From DAONJL01 sp035405645 [NCBI: bacterium] (GTDB lineage: Bacteria > JAGOBX01 > DAONJL01): 64,000 nucleotides of DNA. The stretch covers positions 1 through 64,000 of the forward strand of contig DAONJL010000005.1 in the NCBI GenBank assembly GCA_035405645.1, written 5' to 3'. This document shows, piece by piece, positions 1 to 7,615 of this stretch (positions are counted from its first letter, which is position 1; every line of letters starts with the position of its first letter). Both the position numbers and the translations under genes were made by a program. The notes beneath the pieces were generated by a model that made no database searches, was not told the origin of the DNA, and was given only the letters and a program-made list of their open reading frames with translations.

Positions 1-64
1 ATAAATAATTTTGTTCTACTATATCAGCAAAATTACTTATTCCATAAGGTAATTTAACTTTCAT
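1..64 (-). CDS. AAA-ATPase-like / PD-(D/E)XK protein, N-terminal fragment
   Basis: Only the first 21 codons lie in the window; the gene runs off the left edge. Reading leftwards from the ATG at 64-62 gives MKVKLPYGISNFADIVEQNY and one further Leu. The LPxGISxFxxIxExNY pattern is the usual N-terminus of the AAA-ATPase-like family (PF09820), whose members normally carry a C-terminal PD-(D/E)XK nuclease-like domain and are abundant in anaerobes. Cellular role is not established for the family. The call rests on this short motif alone, so it is tentative. Confidence 0.5.
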   Translation of the reverse strand, partial: MKVKLPYGISNFADIVEQNYL

Positions 65-183
65 ATTTTATATTATAAAGAATTTGTAAAAAAATTTCAA
101 TAAAAAAGTGCTTAATAAAAAATTCAAAAAAAATAATAAATCTTTTTTAATGAAACACTAAAAAAAATTTAAAACTTTTTTTA

Positions 184-213
184 TTGACATTTGTTTAATT
201 AAAATATTAAAAT
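184..213 (+). promoter_or_regulatory. Sigma-70-type promoter for the first plus-strand operon
   Basis: TTGACA at 184-189 and TAAAAT at 208-213, separated by 18 bases. This lies 43 bases before the GTG start at 256. The same TTGACA/TAAAAT pair recurs before several other transcription units in the window, which supports it. Confidence 0.55.
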
Positions 214-255
214 TTTTTGATGAAATAAAATTTGAAAATAAAAGGAGGAAAAGGT

Positions 256-1857
256 GTGAAAAAGATTATTTTTACTTTAATTATTTGTTTATTTGTTTTT
301 TATCTTTTTGCTACGGAGTTAGCAAAATTTTGGTTTGAAGCAGCGAATAATACAGATGACCCAATTTTAAAAGAACTTTATTTATTGCGTGCAATAAAAG
401 AAGAACCAAATTATATGGAAGCATATAAAGCATTAGGACTATTTTATTATTCACATGGTAAAATGGATAAGGCAAAACAATATTTAGAATTTTTACCAAA
501 ACAAAAAATAACATTGCCAGAAGAAAGAGTAATAACAATAGTAAAACCAGAAGAAGTAAAAGAAACACCAGAACAGCAAATGATAAAAAAATTGGATGAA
601 ATAAATCAGGCGATAAAATCATTAACTCAAAAAATAGAAGAAAAAAAAGAAGCACCAGTTACTCCACCTGTTGTTCAGCAGCAACCCACATCACCTCCAG
701 CAGTCCAGGAAGTAACAGCAGCAAATAAAGAGATATTGAATAAATTTGATCAGTTTGCTGGTAAAATAGAAAAAATGTTTGATAATCAAAATACAAAAAT
801 AGAAACATTAAATAAGAATTATTCTGAATTAGTTGAGAATTTAAATAATCAGAATAAATTAATAATTCAGTTATCAGAAAAAACAACAGCAAATAGTAAA
901 AATATAGACGAATTAAATATAAAGGTTGAGAAATTATTTAATGAAGTAAATATTTTAAAAGATGAGACGCAAAAAACAAAGCAAATAATTTCAGAAAGAA
1001 GTGTAGCAGCACCAGTAATAGCCCAAGCAGCCTCTACACCAGTTCCTGCTCCAGTTCCAGCACCAGCGCCCATTCCTGCACCAGTTCCAGTTCAGCCAAA
1101 AATAGAACCCCAACCACAACCTGTTCCAGCCCCTAAAAAAGAAGAAGTAAAACCAGTTCAACCAGAAATAGTTACTCCACCAACACCAACTCCAGTACCA
1201 GTTCCATCACCTGTTCCAGTACCAGCACCAGTTCAGCCTGCACCAGCACCAGAAGTTGTTGCACCACCAAAAGTTGAACCAGCACCTCGCATAGAAGAAG
1301 TAAGAAAACCAGCAGCAATAAAAAAAGTAAATATAAATACAGCGAATGAGAATGAATTAACAACATTACCAACAATAAATAATGTTGAAGCAATATTAAT
1401 AGTAAAATACAGAGAAAGATATGGCACATTCAAATCAATAGAGGATATCAAACGAGTTCCAGGATTAGGTAAGAAATATGACACAATAAAAGATTATATA
1501 ACAGTAGGCGAAGAAGAGGTAGCACCACAAGCAATTACACAACCAGTTATAAGTCAGCCCACACAAGCGCCAGCACCTGCTGCACCAGTTATAAGTGCAC
1601 CAGCGCCAGTTCAAGCACCAGTTCCATCAATACCTGCTGCACCTGCAACAGTTTCAACAGGTAAAAAATTAGATATAAATACTGCAACAGTTGATGATTT
1701 AGTAAATTTAGGGAAATTATCAAAATTAGATTGTATGTTAATTGTTCGCTATAGAGAACGCTATGGTAAATTTAAAACAATAGAAGAAATAAAAGAAGTG
1801 CCTGGAATAGACGATGTTAAATTTTCACAAATAAAAGATTTAGTTGAAGTCAGATAA
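256..1857 (+). CDS. Membrane-anchored TPR / proline-rich protein with two ComEA-type helix-hairpin-helix domains
   Basis: I place the start at the GTG at 256, seven bases after a perfect GGAGG; the open frame itself begins at a TTG at 232. The N-terminus (MKKIIFTLIICLFVFYLF) is a signal anchor or signal peptide, so the rest should be outside the cytoplasm. A TPR-like pair of helices follows (about residues 20-65), then a coiled-coil stretch rich in Lys, Glu and Asn (about 110-255) and a long Pro/Val/Ala linker with PVPAP repeats. Two HhH domains sit at about 355-420 and 469-533. Each has the INTA...L...I...YRERYG.F.(S/T)IE(E/D)IK.VPG pattern of ComEA, the DNA-uptake receptor that binds double-stranded DNA. 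ComEA proteins usually carry one HhH domain and are about 100-200 residues long, so this is a much extended relative. DNA binding at the cell surface is inference. Confidence 0.6.
   Translation: MKKIIFTLIICLFVFYLFATELAKFWFEAANNTDDPILKELYLLRAIKEEPNYMEAYKALGLFYYSHGKMDKAKQYLEFLPKQKITLPEERVITIVKPEEVKETPEQQMIKKLDEINQAIKSLTQKIEEKKEAPVTPPVVQQQPTSPPAVQEVTAANKEILNKFDQFAGKIEKMFDNQNTKIETLNKNYSELVENLNNQNKLIIQLSEKTTANSKNIDELNIKVEKLFNEVNILKDETQKTKQIISERSVAAPVIAQAASTPVPAPVPAPAPIPAPVPVQPKIEPQPQPVPAPKKEEVKPVQPEIVTPPTPTPVPVPSPVPVPAPVQPAPAPEVVAPPKVEPAPRIEEVRKPAAIKKVNINTANENELTTLPTINNVEAILIVKYRERYGTFKSIEDIKRVPGLGKKYDTIKDYITVGEEEVAPQAITQPVISQPTQAPAPAAPVISAPAPVQAPVPSIPAAPATVSTGKKLDINTATVDDLVNLGKLSKLDCMLIVRYRERYGKFKTIEEIKEVPGIDDVKFSQIKDLVEVR
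1018..1300 (+). repeat. Proline-rich low-complexity linker (PVPAP-type repeats)
   Basis: Within the TPR/HhH protein the sequence repeats short ccagttccagca-like units that encode Pro-Val-Pro-Ala runs. A second, shorter stretch between the two HhH domains (about 1555-1650) is built the same way. Such linkers are extended and often span cell wall or periplasm. They will be length-variable between strains because the DNA itself is repetitive. Confidence 0.7.
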
Positions 1858-1878
1858 AAAAATAAGGAGAAAACAATA

Positions 1879-2535
1879 ATGAAGAAAACCTTAATAATTT
1901 TATTAAGTTTTTATTTTATTTTTAATTTAATAAATTGTTCAAAAAAAAGTGAGGAAGAAAAAAAAGTTGAAGAAGCGATAAAAGCACCAGTAGAAGAAAA
2001 ATATGAAGGGAAATTAAAATTAACAAAAATAGAAAAAGGCGAAGATAGTTATAACATTACATTTAATGATTTAATTGAAATAAAAAATGTTAAAATAAAA
2101 GAGAGTGAGAAAGGCGAAAAATATATAGAATTTCCAAAAATTAATGGGAAATATAAAACGATTTATATTTCAAATAAAACATTTTTAAAAGATTTAGTTA
2201 CAGCAATTGAAAATAATCAAACAGTTCAGGAAAGTGAAAAAGAAATAGAGATAACAAAAGTAGATATTAAGAAGACAAAATGGGGCGGTGGTTTTGCAAG
2301 AGTTTTGTTAGACAATACATTATGGATTGAGAGTTTAAAAATTGTAAATAGTAAGAAAAAAGGATTATGGGTAGCACCGCCATCAGAAAAAAATGAAGAT
2401 GGGGAATATGATATATTAGTATATATTCGTGAACCATTAAAAAAAGAAATGGAGGAAAAAATAATTGCAAAATTTAATGAAGCCCAATCAGCACCTGAAG
2501 ATGATAGAGACAGAGGCGAACGAGATGAAGAGTAA
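1879..2535 (+). CDS. Lipoprotein of unknown function
   Basis: 218 residues. The N-terminus is a lipoprotein signal peptide ending in a lipobox (LINC, Cys at residue 20) followed by SKKSEEEKK, so the mature protein should be lipid-anchored. The start ATG has AAGGAG nine bases upstream. The body is rich in Lys, Glu and Ile and the tail is highly acidic (EDDRDRGERDEE). I do not recognise a domain. It lies 21 bases after the HhH protein and 17 bases before the GYF/B-box protein, so it is probably co-transcribed with both. Confidence 0.7.
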   Translation: MKKTLIILLSFYFIFNLINCSKKSEEEKKVEEAIKAPVEEKYEGKLKLTKIEKGEDSYNITFNDLIEIKNVKIKESEKGEKYIEFPKINGKYKTIYISNKTFLKDLVTAIENNQTVQESEKEIEITKVDIKKTKWGGGFARVLLDNTLWIESLKIVNSKKKGLWVAPPSEKNEDGEYDILVYIREPLKKEMEEKIIAKFNEAQSAPEDDRDRGERDEE

Positions 2536-2552
2536 AAGAAAATTCCATTAAA

Positions 2553-3020
2553 ATGGATAATGTTTATCGATATTACATTTATGAAAATAATGAAGTAAAA
2601 GGACCTTTTGTATTAGAAGAATTAGTAAAACAAAATATTAAAGAAGATACATATATATGTTATGAAGGTGGGGATGGGTGGTATTTAGCAGCACAATTCC
2701 CTGAAATAAACGAGATATTAAAATCAAGTCAAAATAAAATAAATCAGGTTGAAGAAAATTTTAGTATTACAATTGAGGAGAAAAAAGAAGAAAGTAAAGA
2801 AGAAAAAATTTTAAAAGAGAAACCACCAGCACAAATAATATCAGAAAAAATTGAATTTCCTGAATGTGTTAATCATCCTGGTCGTGAATCATTTGCTATT
2901 TGTTGTGTTTGTTTAAAAGATTATTGTGAAGAGTGTTTAGAAAAAGTTAGTGGTAAATTTTATTGCAAAGAATGCAAACCAAAAGCTTCTGGTTTTTTTT
3001 CAAAATTATTTAAGAAATAA
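2553..3020 (+). CDS. GYF_2-like domain plus B-box-type zinc-binding protein
   Basis: 155 residues, cytoplasmic, no signal peptide. Residues 5-55 (YRYYIYENNEVKGPF...L...I..DTYICYEG.DGWYLAAQFPEI) match the GYF_2 / DUF4339 pattern, a small domain often fused to membrane or signalling proteins in bacteria. A Glu/Lys-rich linker follows, then residues 108-149 carry CxxHPGR.S...CCVCLKDYCEECL......YCKEC, a B-box-type zinc-binding pattern with paired CxxC. In bacteria both modules are thought to mediate protein contacts, so this is probably an adaptor. It starts 17 bases after the lipoprotein and ends 5 bases before the next gene. Confidence 0.65.
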   Translation: MDNVYRYYIYENNEVKGPFVLEELVKQNIKEDTYICYEGGDGWYLAAQFPEINEILKSSQNKINQVEENFSITIEEKKEESKEEKILKEKPPAQIISEKIEFPECVNHPGRESFAICCVCLKDYCEECLEKVSGKFYCKECKPKASGFFSKLFKK

Positions 3021-3025
3021 ATTAA

Positions 3026-3655
3026 ATGGAAGAAGGCAAAATACAAACATTAAAAAATTATCAAATACACTTATCAGTAGAACAGGTTTTAACAAGATTA
3101 GGTTATAATAAATATAAAACACAAATAGACGAAAAAACAAAGAAATTAATTACGCAATTAATGAATGAAGCACAGATTTTTATTGAACCGCGAGGAAGAT
3201 TTAGTTTAACAAAAATACAAAAAAAAAACGATAATACGATTTTATTTTTGGAAATTGATTATTTATTAGAAAGCAAATCATTAACAAAACATATAAAAAA
3301 TAGTGATTCAATAATATTATTAAGTGGAACAATAGGAGAACAAATAATAAAAGAAATAGAAAGTTATTTTCAAAAAGGCGAAAATGAAAAAGGTGTAATA
3401 CTTGATGCAATAGCATCAGAATTAGCAGAAAATAATATTGAATACATAGAAAAGGTAGCAATAAATAGATATAAAAAAATAGGTCAAAAAATAGATTTTC
3501 GTTTTAGTCCAGGTTATGGTGATTTAAAATTAAATGAACAAATAATATTTGAGAAAATATTAAAAATATCAGAATTAGGAATTTTAATAAATGAAAATTA
3601 TATTCTTATTCCTGAAAAAAGTATTACAGCATTTATACCATTTCATACAAAATAA
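3026..3655 (+). CDS. Vitamin B12-dependent methionine synthase activation-domain protein
   Basis: 209 residues. The C-terminal half has FRFSPGYGDLKLNEQ..IF..L...E.GI..NENYILIPEKS.TA, the SAM-binding signature of the MetH reactivation domain (Met_synt_B12). The central part has LLSGTIG and an ILDAIASELAE-type helix, also typical. In anaerobes such stand-alone proteins occur beside or apart from a MetH lacking this domain and serve reductive methylation of cob(II)alamin; that this one does so is inference, because no metH lies in the window. It starts 5 bases after the GYF/B-box gene. The next gene begins inside its last 65 bases. Confidence 0.8.
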   Translation: MEEGKIQTLKNYQIHLSVEQVLTRLGYNKYKTQIDEKTKKLITQLMNEAQIFIEPRGRFSLTKIQKKNDNTILFLEIDYLLESKSLTKHIKNSDSIILLSGTIGEQIIKEIESYFQKGENEKGVILDAIASELAENNIEYIEKVAINRYKKIGQKIDFRFSPGYGDLKLNEQIIFEKILKISELGILINENYILIPEKSITAFIPFHTK

Positions 3656-5105
3656 AAAATTTTATTTTGTAATAAGTATATTTTTTATAATTTTATTTAA
3701 TCATATTTTACTATCGGATATTTCACAATCAATTCTCAATCTAATATTAAATAATGAAATAACAAAAGCAGAAGAAGAATGCTATAATGCAATAATTGTT
3801 TCAGATTCACCAGTTCTTAAAGAGAAAATAAATTTTTTACTTGGTTATATTAAGTATATAAAAAAAGATTATGAAGAAGCAGAACGAAGATTTGCAAATG
3901 TGCGGACAATAAAAGAACGGGAAAAAAATTTTTTTTTAGAACAAATAAAAATAATAAAGAACGAAAAAAATAGAGACACTATTCAAATTAGTCCAGTAAA
4001 TACTTATGATTTTCAAAAAGATTTAAAAATTCAAAACACGAGTATTTTAGTTCGTGTTTTGTTATTCGAAGTTTCAAAAAATTCTACAATAAATATTAAT
4101 ACAGATAATACAATGAAAATAGTATATAAAACAAAAGAAAGAGAAAAGATAGTTTATTCAAATAATGAAAAACAAAATACAATAAAGATAAAGGATAGAT
4201 TAATTTTATTTAATGATGAGGAATGTTATTATATTGAATTTGAAGGGATAAATAATAGTCTAATAAAAATAAATAAAAAAAATTATAAAGGCAAAATAAT
4301 AATAAGAAGAGAAGAAAAAAAATATTTAATAATAAATGAAATAGATATTGAAGAATATGTAAAAGGAGTAATAACACAGGAAATTGGTATGAGTTGGCAT
4401 TCAGAAGTAATAAAAGCACAGTCAATAATAGCCCGAACTTATGCATATTATTATGTTCAAAAGGCGCCAGATGCAATTTATCATTTGAAAGCAGATTATT
4501 TATCACAGGTGTATGGTGGAGTGAATAGTGAAACTGAAAAAACAAATAAATTAGTTGAAGAAACAAGAGGTATTATTATAGTAAGCAACAGCAAGCCAAT
4601 AATAGCATATTATCATTCTGATTCAGGTGGTCATACAGAAACTTCGAAAAATGTTTGGGGAATAACTGATAATTATACAATTTCAAAAATAGATAAATAT
4701 GGTGTATCATCACCTGTTCGATATTGGAAGACAAGAATAAAAAGTGATGAAATAAAGGAAAAATTAAATAATAATGGCTATAATGTAAATGAGATAGAAA
4801 AAATAATATTTAAAAATCGGACAGCATCAGGAAGATATAAAACAATAGAAATTTATTATGATGGTGGTAAATTAGAATTAGACAGTAATAAATTCAGAAT
4901 TTTAATGGATTCACAATCACAAATAAAAAGTACATTATTTATTGATATTTATAAAGATGGTGATTATTTTTGTTTTGAAGGTCGTGGCTTTGGACATGGA
5001 GTTGGTCTGGCACAATGGAGTGCAAAGGAGATGGCAGAATCAGGAAAAAATTATAAAGAAATTCTTGAATATTTTTATAAAAATATTGAATTTGCAAATT
5101 TATAA
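3591..5105 (+). CDS. SpoIID/LytB-domain protein with N-terminal membrane anchor
   Basis: 504 residues. The ATG at 3591 lies within the previous gene (65-base overlap); I see no in-frame ATG, GTG or TTG nearer the membrane segment. A hydrophobic segment at about residues 25-45 acts as signal or anchor. A TPR-like helical region follows. The second half is the SpoIID domain: EIDIEEYVKGVITQEI, W(H)SE..KAQ.I.ARTYA, YHSDSGGHTE, and the C-terminal GRGFGHGVGLAQWSA. SpoIID is a lytic transglycosylase that acts on denuded glycan strands of peptidoglycan. In non-sporulating bacteria the family works in wall remodelling or division. The two TA-rich loops and the GHGVG motif are intact, so it is probably active. 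Confidence 0.85.
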   Translation: MKIIFLFLKKVLQHLYHFIQNKKFYFVISIFFIILFNHILLSDISQSILNLILNNEITKAEEECYNAIIVSDSPVLKEKINFLLGYIKYIKKDYEEAERRFANVRTIKEREKNFFLEQIKIIKNEKNRDTIQISPVNTYDFQKDLKIQNTSILVRVLLFEVSKNSTININTDNTMKIVYKTKEREKIVYSNNEKQNTIKIKDRLILFNDEECYYIEFEGINNSLIKINKKNYKGKIIIRREEKKYLIINEIDIEEYVKGVITQEIGMSWHSEVIKAQSIIARTYAYYYVQKAPDAIYHLKADYLSQVYGGVNSETEKTNKLVEETRGIIIVSNSKPIIAYYHSDSGGHTETSKNVWGITDNYTISKIDKYGVSSPVRYWKTRIKSDEIKEKLNNNGYNVNEIEKIIFKNRTASGRYKTIEIYYDGGKLELDSNKFRILMDSQSQIKSTLFIDIYKDGDYFCFEGRGFGHGVGLAQWSAKEMAESGKNYKEILEYFYKNIEFANL

Positions 5106-5108
5106 ATA

Positions 5109-5136
5109 TTGACATAAAAATTAGTTGTTATAAAAT
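5109..5136 (+). promoter_or_regulatory. Sigma-70-type promoter before the SRAP gene
   Basis: TTGACA at 5109-5114 and TAAAAT at 5131-5136, spacer 16. It sits in the 55-base gap between the SpoIID gene and the ATG at 5161, so the SRAP and HKD genes may form their own transcription unit. Confidence 0.5.
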
Positions 5137-5160
5137 ATAAAAAAATAAAAAGGTGAGAAG

Positions 5161-5772
5161 ATGTGTGGTCGATTTGCTTTTGATTCTTCTATACAGGAAT
5201 TAATAAAAGAATTTAAAATAAAGAAAATAGAATTAAAAATAGAAAGAAATAAAAATATAGCACCATCAATGGAAATACCTGTAATAATAAATAATAATAA
5301 TGAAAATGAATTATCAAAATTTATTTGGGGAATTAAAATAAAAATTTCTTCTGAAAAAAAAGAAGTGAATTTAATAAATACAAAAATTGAAAGTTTATTA
5401 AATAATTATTTATATAAAAATTTTTTAGAATTTAAAAGATGTTTGGTGCCAGCAACTGGTTTTTATGAATGGAAAAAAAATGAAGAAAAAAATAGAAAAG
5501 ATAAATATTTAATTAGAATAAAAAATAAGGTTTTGTTTGCATTTGCAGCAATTTATATTGAAAAATCAGATGAGACAGAAAGAAAAAAATTTTTTTCAAT
5601 ATTAACTGAACCAGCAGAAAAGACAATATCACATATACATAATAGAATGCCAGTTATATTAACTGATGAAAAAGAATATTTATTATGGTTAAATGAGAAT
5701 AATAAACAATTAGAAAATATATTAGAAAAAATAAGAAAAGAAAAAGATTTTGTTTATGATATTAGTGAATAA
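5161..5772 (+). CDS. SRAP-family protein (HMCES/YedK-like), abasic-site DNA crosslinking
   Basis: 203 residues. It begins MCGRFAF, placing the conserved catalytic Cys at position 2 after Met removal. Other family marks are APSMEIPVI, FIWGI, RCLVPATGFYEWKK and the late HNRMPVIL (catalytic His region). SRAP proteins form a thiazolidine crosslink with abasic sites in single-stranded DNA and protect them during replication. The start is clear: GGTGAG lies just before the ATG, and Cys2 is required. The last 17 bases overlap the start of the next gene, so the two are translationally linked. Confidence 0.9.
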   Translation: MCGRFAFDSSIQELIKEFKIKKIELKIERNKNIAPSMEIPVIINNNNENELSKFIWGIKIKISSEKKEVNLINTKIESLLNNYLYKNFLEFKRCLVPATGFYEWKKNEEKNRKDKYLIRIKNKVLFAFAAIYIEKSDETERKKFFSILTEPAEKTISHIHNRMPVILTDEKEYLLWLNENNKQLENILEKIRKEKDFVYDISE

Positions 5773-6922
5773 AATAGAATTAAAAAGAATATTTATTTTT
5801 AGTGTGCTTGTATATATTTTTTTTATAAATAATTTTTTATTTGCACTCACGAAAAAGAGCAAAGTTTCAAAACGGCAGATTGCATTTGAATTATTATATC
5901 AAGATGAAGAATTTTTTTCTGAAAATTTTTTACAATTAAATGAAGAAGAAAAAAAGATAATACTTGATAAAGTGAATGAACGAATAAAAAAAATCATAGA
6001 ACAATTAAAGATAGAAAAAAATGTTGATATAATTGGATATATAAATAATGAATTATCAAAACAAAATGGATTAAAAGAATCAATAAAAAAAGAAATAGAA
6101 AATATAATAGAGGAGCGAGAAAAACCAAAAGATAAATTAAAATTTATTTTATGGAAAATAAAAAAATTTAAAATTTACAGATTATTAAATATAAAAAAAA
6201 TTTTTTATTTATTTGGTGGTTTATTAATTTTAATAATTGTTTTTTTCGTTTATATTATTCATAAATTTGAAAATGAAAGTTTGTATGAAAAGAAAAATTA
6301 TGTTAGAACATTTATAGTAATAATTGTTATTTTAATTATATTAGCATTATTATTTCGTTTGTTTAAAGAAAATAATATCTTTTTCCCAAAAGCAAAAATT
6401 GCCAGTCAGAAACCAATCATTGAAGAAGATATTACCTACAAAATAAAAACATTATATAATGAAGAATATTATAAAGAATTATTAGAACAAATAAAGAAAG
6501 CAGAGAAAACAATAAAAGTATTAATGTATTTAATAAAATATAATGATAAAAAAGATGATGAAGTAAAAATAATACTTGATGAACTAATAAAAGCAAAGAA
6601 AAGAGGAGTAAAAGTGACTGTTGTTTTATCGAGTTCTGTCGATGAATTAAATGAAGAGTTGGATAAGACAAATAGAATGGCTGTTGAATATTTGCAAAAG
6701 AATAAAATTCGGGCGTATATAAATACTTCATCTTATGAAACACATAATAAATTAGTTATCATAGATGATAAGATAATATTATTAGGCAATCATAATTGGT
6801 CTTATTCTTCGTTATTTTTAAATGATGAATCTTCTGTTTTATTAATAGCTGATAAAGAAGTAAAAATTATTTCAGATTATTTTGAAAATGTTTTATTACA
6901 ATTCAGACAGGATAACTTTTAA
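5756..6922 (+). CDS. Membrane protein with one C-terminal phospholipase D-like (HKD) domain
   Basis: I chose the ATG at 5756 (389 residues); a TTG at 5750 and a GTG at 5765 are alternatives. Residues about 10-30 form a signal or anchor, and two further membrane segments lie near residues 155-175 and 185-205 with a short loop between. The C-terminal third has a PLD-like fold: ETHNKLVIIDDKIILLGNHN is the HxK(x)4D motif followed by the G.HNW strand. Only one HKD motif is present, so a dimer is needed for a full active site, as in Nuc-type endonucleases. The next gene encodes a secreted relative of the same domain. Substrate (DNA, lipid or other phosphodiester) cannot be told from sequence. Confidence 0.75.
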   Translation: MILVNKIELKRIFIFSVLVYIFFINNFLFALTKKSKVSKRQIAFELLYQDEEFFSENFLQLNEEEKKIILDKVNERIKKIIEQLKIEKNVDIIGYINNELSKQNGLKESIKKEIENIIEEREKPKDKLKFILWKIKKFKIYRLLNIKKIFYLFGGLLILIIVFFVYIIHKFENESLYEKKNYVRTFIVIIVILIILALLFRLFKENNIFFPKAKIASQKPIIEEDITYKIKTLYNEEYYKELLEQIKKAEKTIKVLMYLIKYNDKKDDEVKIILDELIKAKKRGVKVTVVLSSSVDELNEELDKTNRMAVEYLQKNKIRAYINTSSYETHNKLVIIDDKIILLGNHNWSYSSLFLNDESSVLLIADKEVKIISDYFENVLLQFRQDNF

Positions 6923-6925
6923 TTT

Positions 6926-7504
6926 ATGAAAAAAAACATAATTAAGATATGGTCTGTTTTATTTATAATTATTTTTTGTTTTAATTCAGCACCTCAGCCG
7001 AAAAAGCAAAATAAAAAAAGTGAATTTGTAAAAACAAAACAGGTTACATTTTTAATGAACACACAATATTATCCTGCTTTATTAAGAGAAATAAAAAAAG
7101 CAAAAGAAGAAATTATAGTGTTAATGTTTCTTGTAAGATTTGAATATGATGAAAATAATCCAATATATATATTAGCGCAAGAATTAGTAAAAGCAAAAAA
7201 GCGTGGTGTTGATGTAAAAGTTTTTTTAGATGATTTTATTATTGATGAAAAATTAGGAAGCGCAGCAAATGAAATTTTTTATAAGTATTTAGATAAGAAT
7301 GACATAAAAGTTTATATTGATGAAACAGAAAAAATATATCACACGAAATTAATAATAATAGATAAAGAAGTAGTTATAGTAGGTAGCGGGAATTGGACAA
7401 CGAGTTCATTTACATTAAATAATGAGACATCAGTATTAATCAGATCAAAAACAATAGCTGAAAGTTTTTTAGAAAAGATAAAACATATACTTGAACATTT
7501 TTAA
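6926..7504 (+). CDS. Secreted single-HKD phospholipase D-like protein (Nuc-type)
   Basis: 192 residues with a signal peptide (MKKNIIKIWSVLFIIIFCFNSA). The mature part is one PLD-like domain: LREIKKAKEEIIVLMF near its start, ELVKAKKRGVDVKVFLDD in the middle, and YHTKLIIIDKEVVIVGSGNW carrying HxK(x)4D. Size and layout match Nuc-type endonucleases and cardiolipin-synthase-like half-proteins, which act as dimers. It starts three bases after the membrane-bound relative and shares ELxKAKKRGVxV-type sequence with it, so the pair looks like a tandem duplication in which one copy gained membrane segments. A strong terminator follows. Confidence 0.8.
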   Translation: MKKNIIKIWSVLFIIIFCFNSAPQPKKQNKKSEFVKTKQVTFLMNTQYYPALLREIKKAKEEIIVLMFLVRFEYDENNPIYILAQELVKAKKRGVDVKVFLDDFIIDEKLGSAANEIFYKYLDKNDIKVYIDETEKIYHTKLIIIDKEVVIVGSGNWTTSSFTLNNETSVLIRSKTIAESFLEKIKHILEHF

Positions 7505-7561
7505 ATTAATATAGTTTCTTTTTTATAAATTAAAAAAATTAAGTTTTATAGTAGAGATATT

Positions 7562-7599
7562 AACTGCCAGTAATTTAATAAATTACTGGCAGTTTTTCA
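7562..7599 (+). terminator. Rho-independent terminator of the 5.1-7.5 kb operon
   Basis: A perfect 15-base inverted repeat (7562-7576 with 7580-7594, core ACTGCCAGTAATTT) with a three-base loop, followed by a T-run at 7593-7597. It is one of the few GC-containing stretches between genes here. On the minus strand there is no T-run after the stem, so I read it as acting on plus-strand transcripts only, although the hairpin could also mark the 3' end of the convergent PFOR mRNA. Confidence 0.85.
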
Positions 7600-7615
7600 T
7601 TTTTAAAATATTTAT

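Noticed and set aside
232-255. TTG 232 as start of the HhH protein
   Set aside because: The stretch encodes the ribosome site itself (AAAGGAGG); GTG 256 follows it at seven bases and begins a proper signal sequence.
4210-4566. Leu-rich open frame on the minus strand inside the SpoIID gene (and many like it elsewhere)
   Set aside because: In this AT-rich DNA the reverse frames of Lys/Asn/Glu-rich genes give long Leu/Tyr/Phe-rich open frames; no start signals or family motifs, and a well-supported gene lies opposite.
7562-7599. Terminator stem taken as bidirectional
   Set aside because: The minus-strand side is followed by AATATCTC and not a T-run, so only plus-strand termination is supported.
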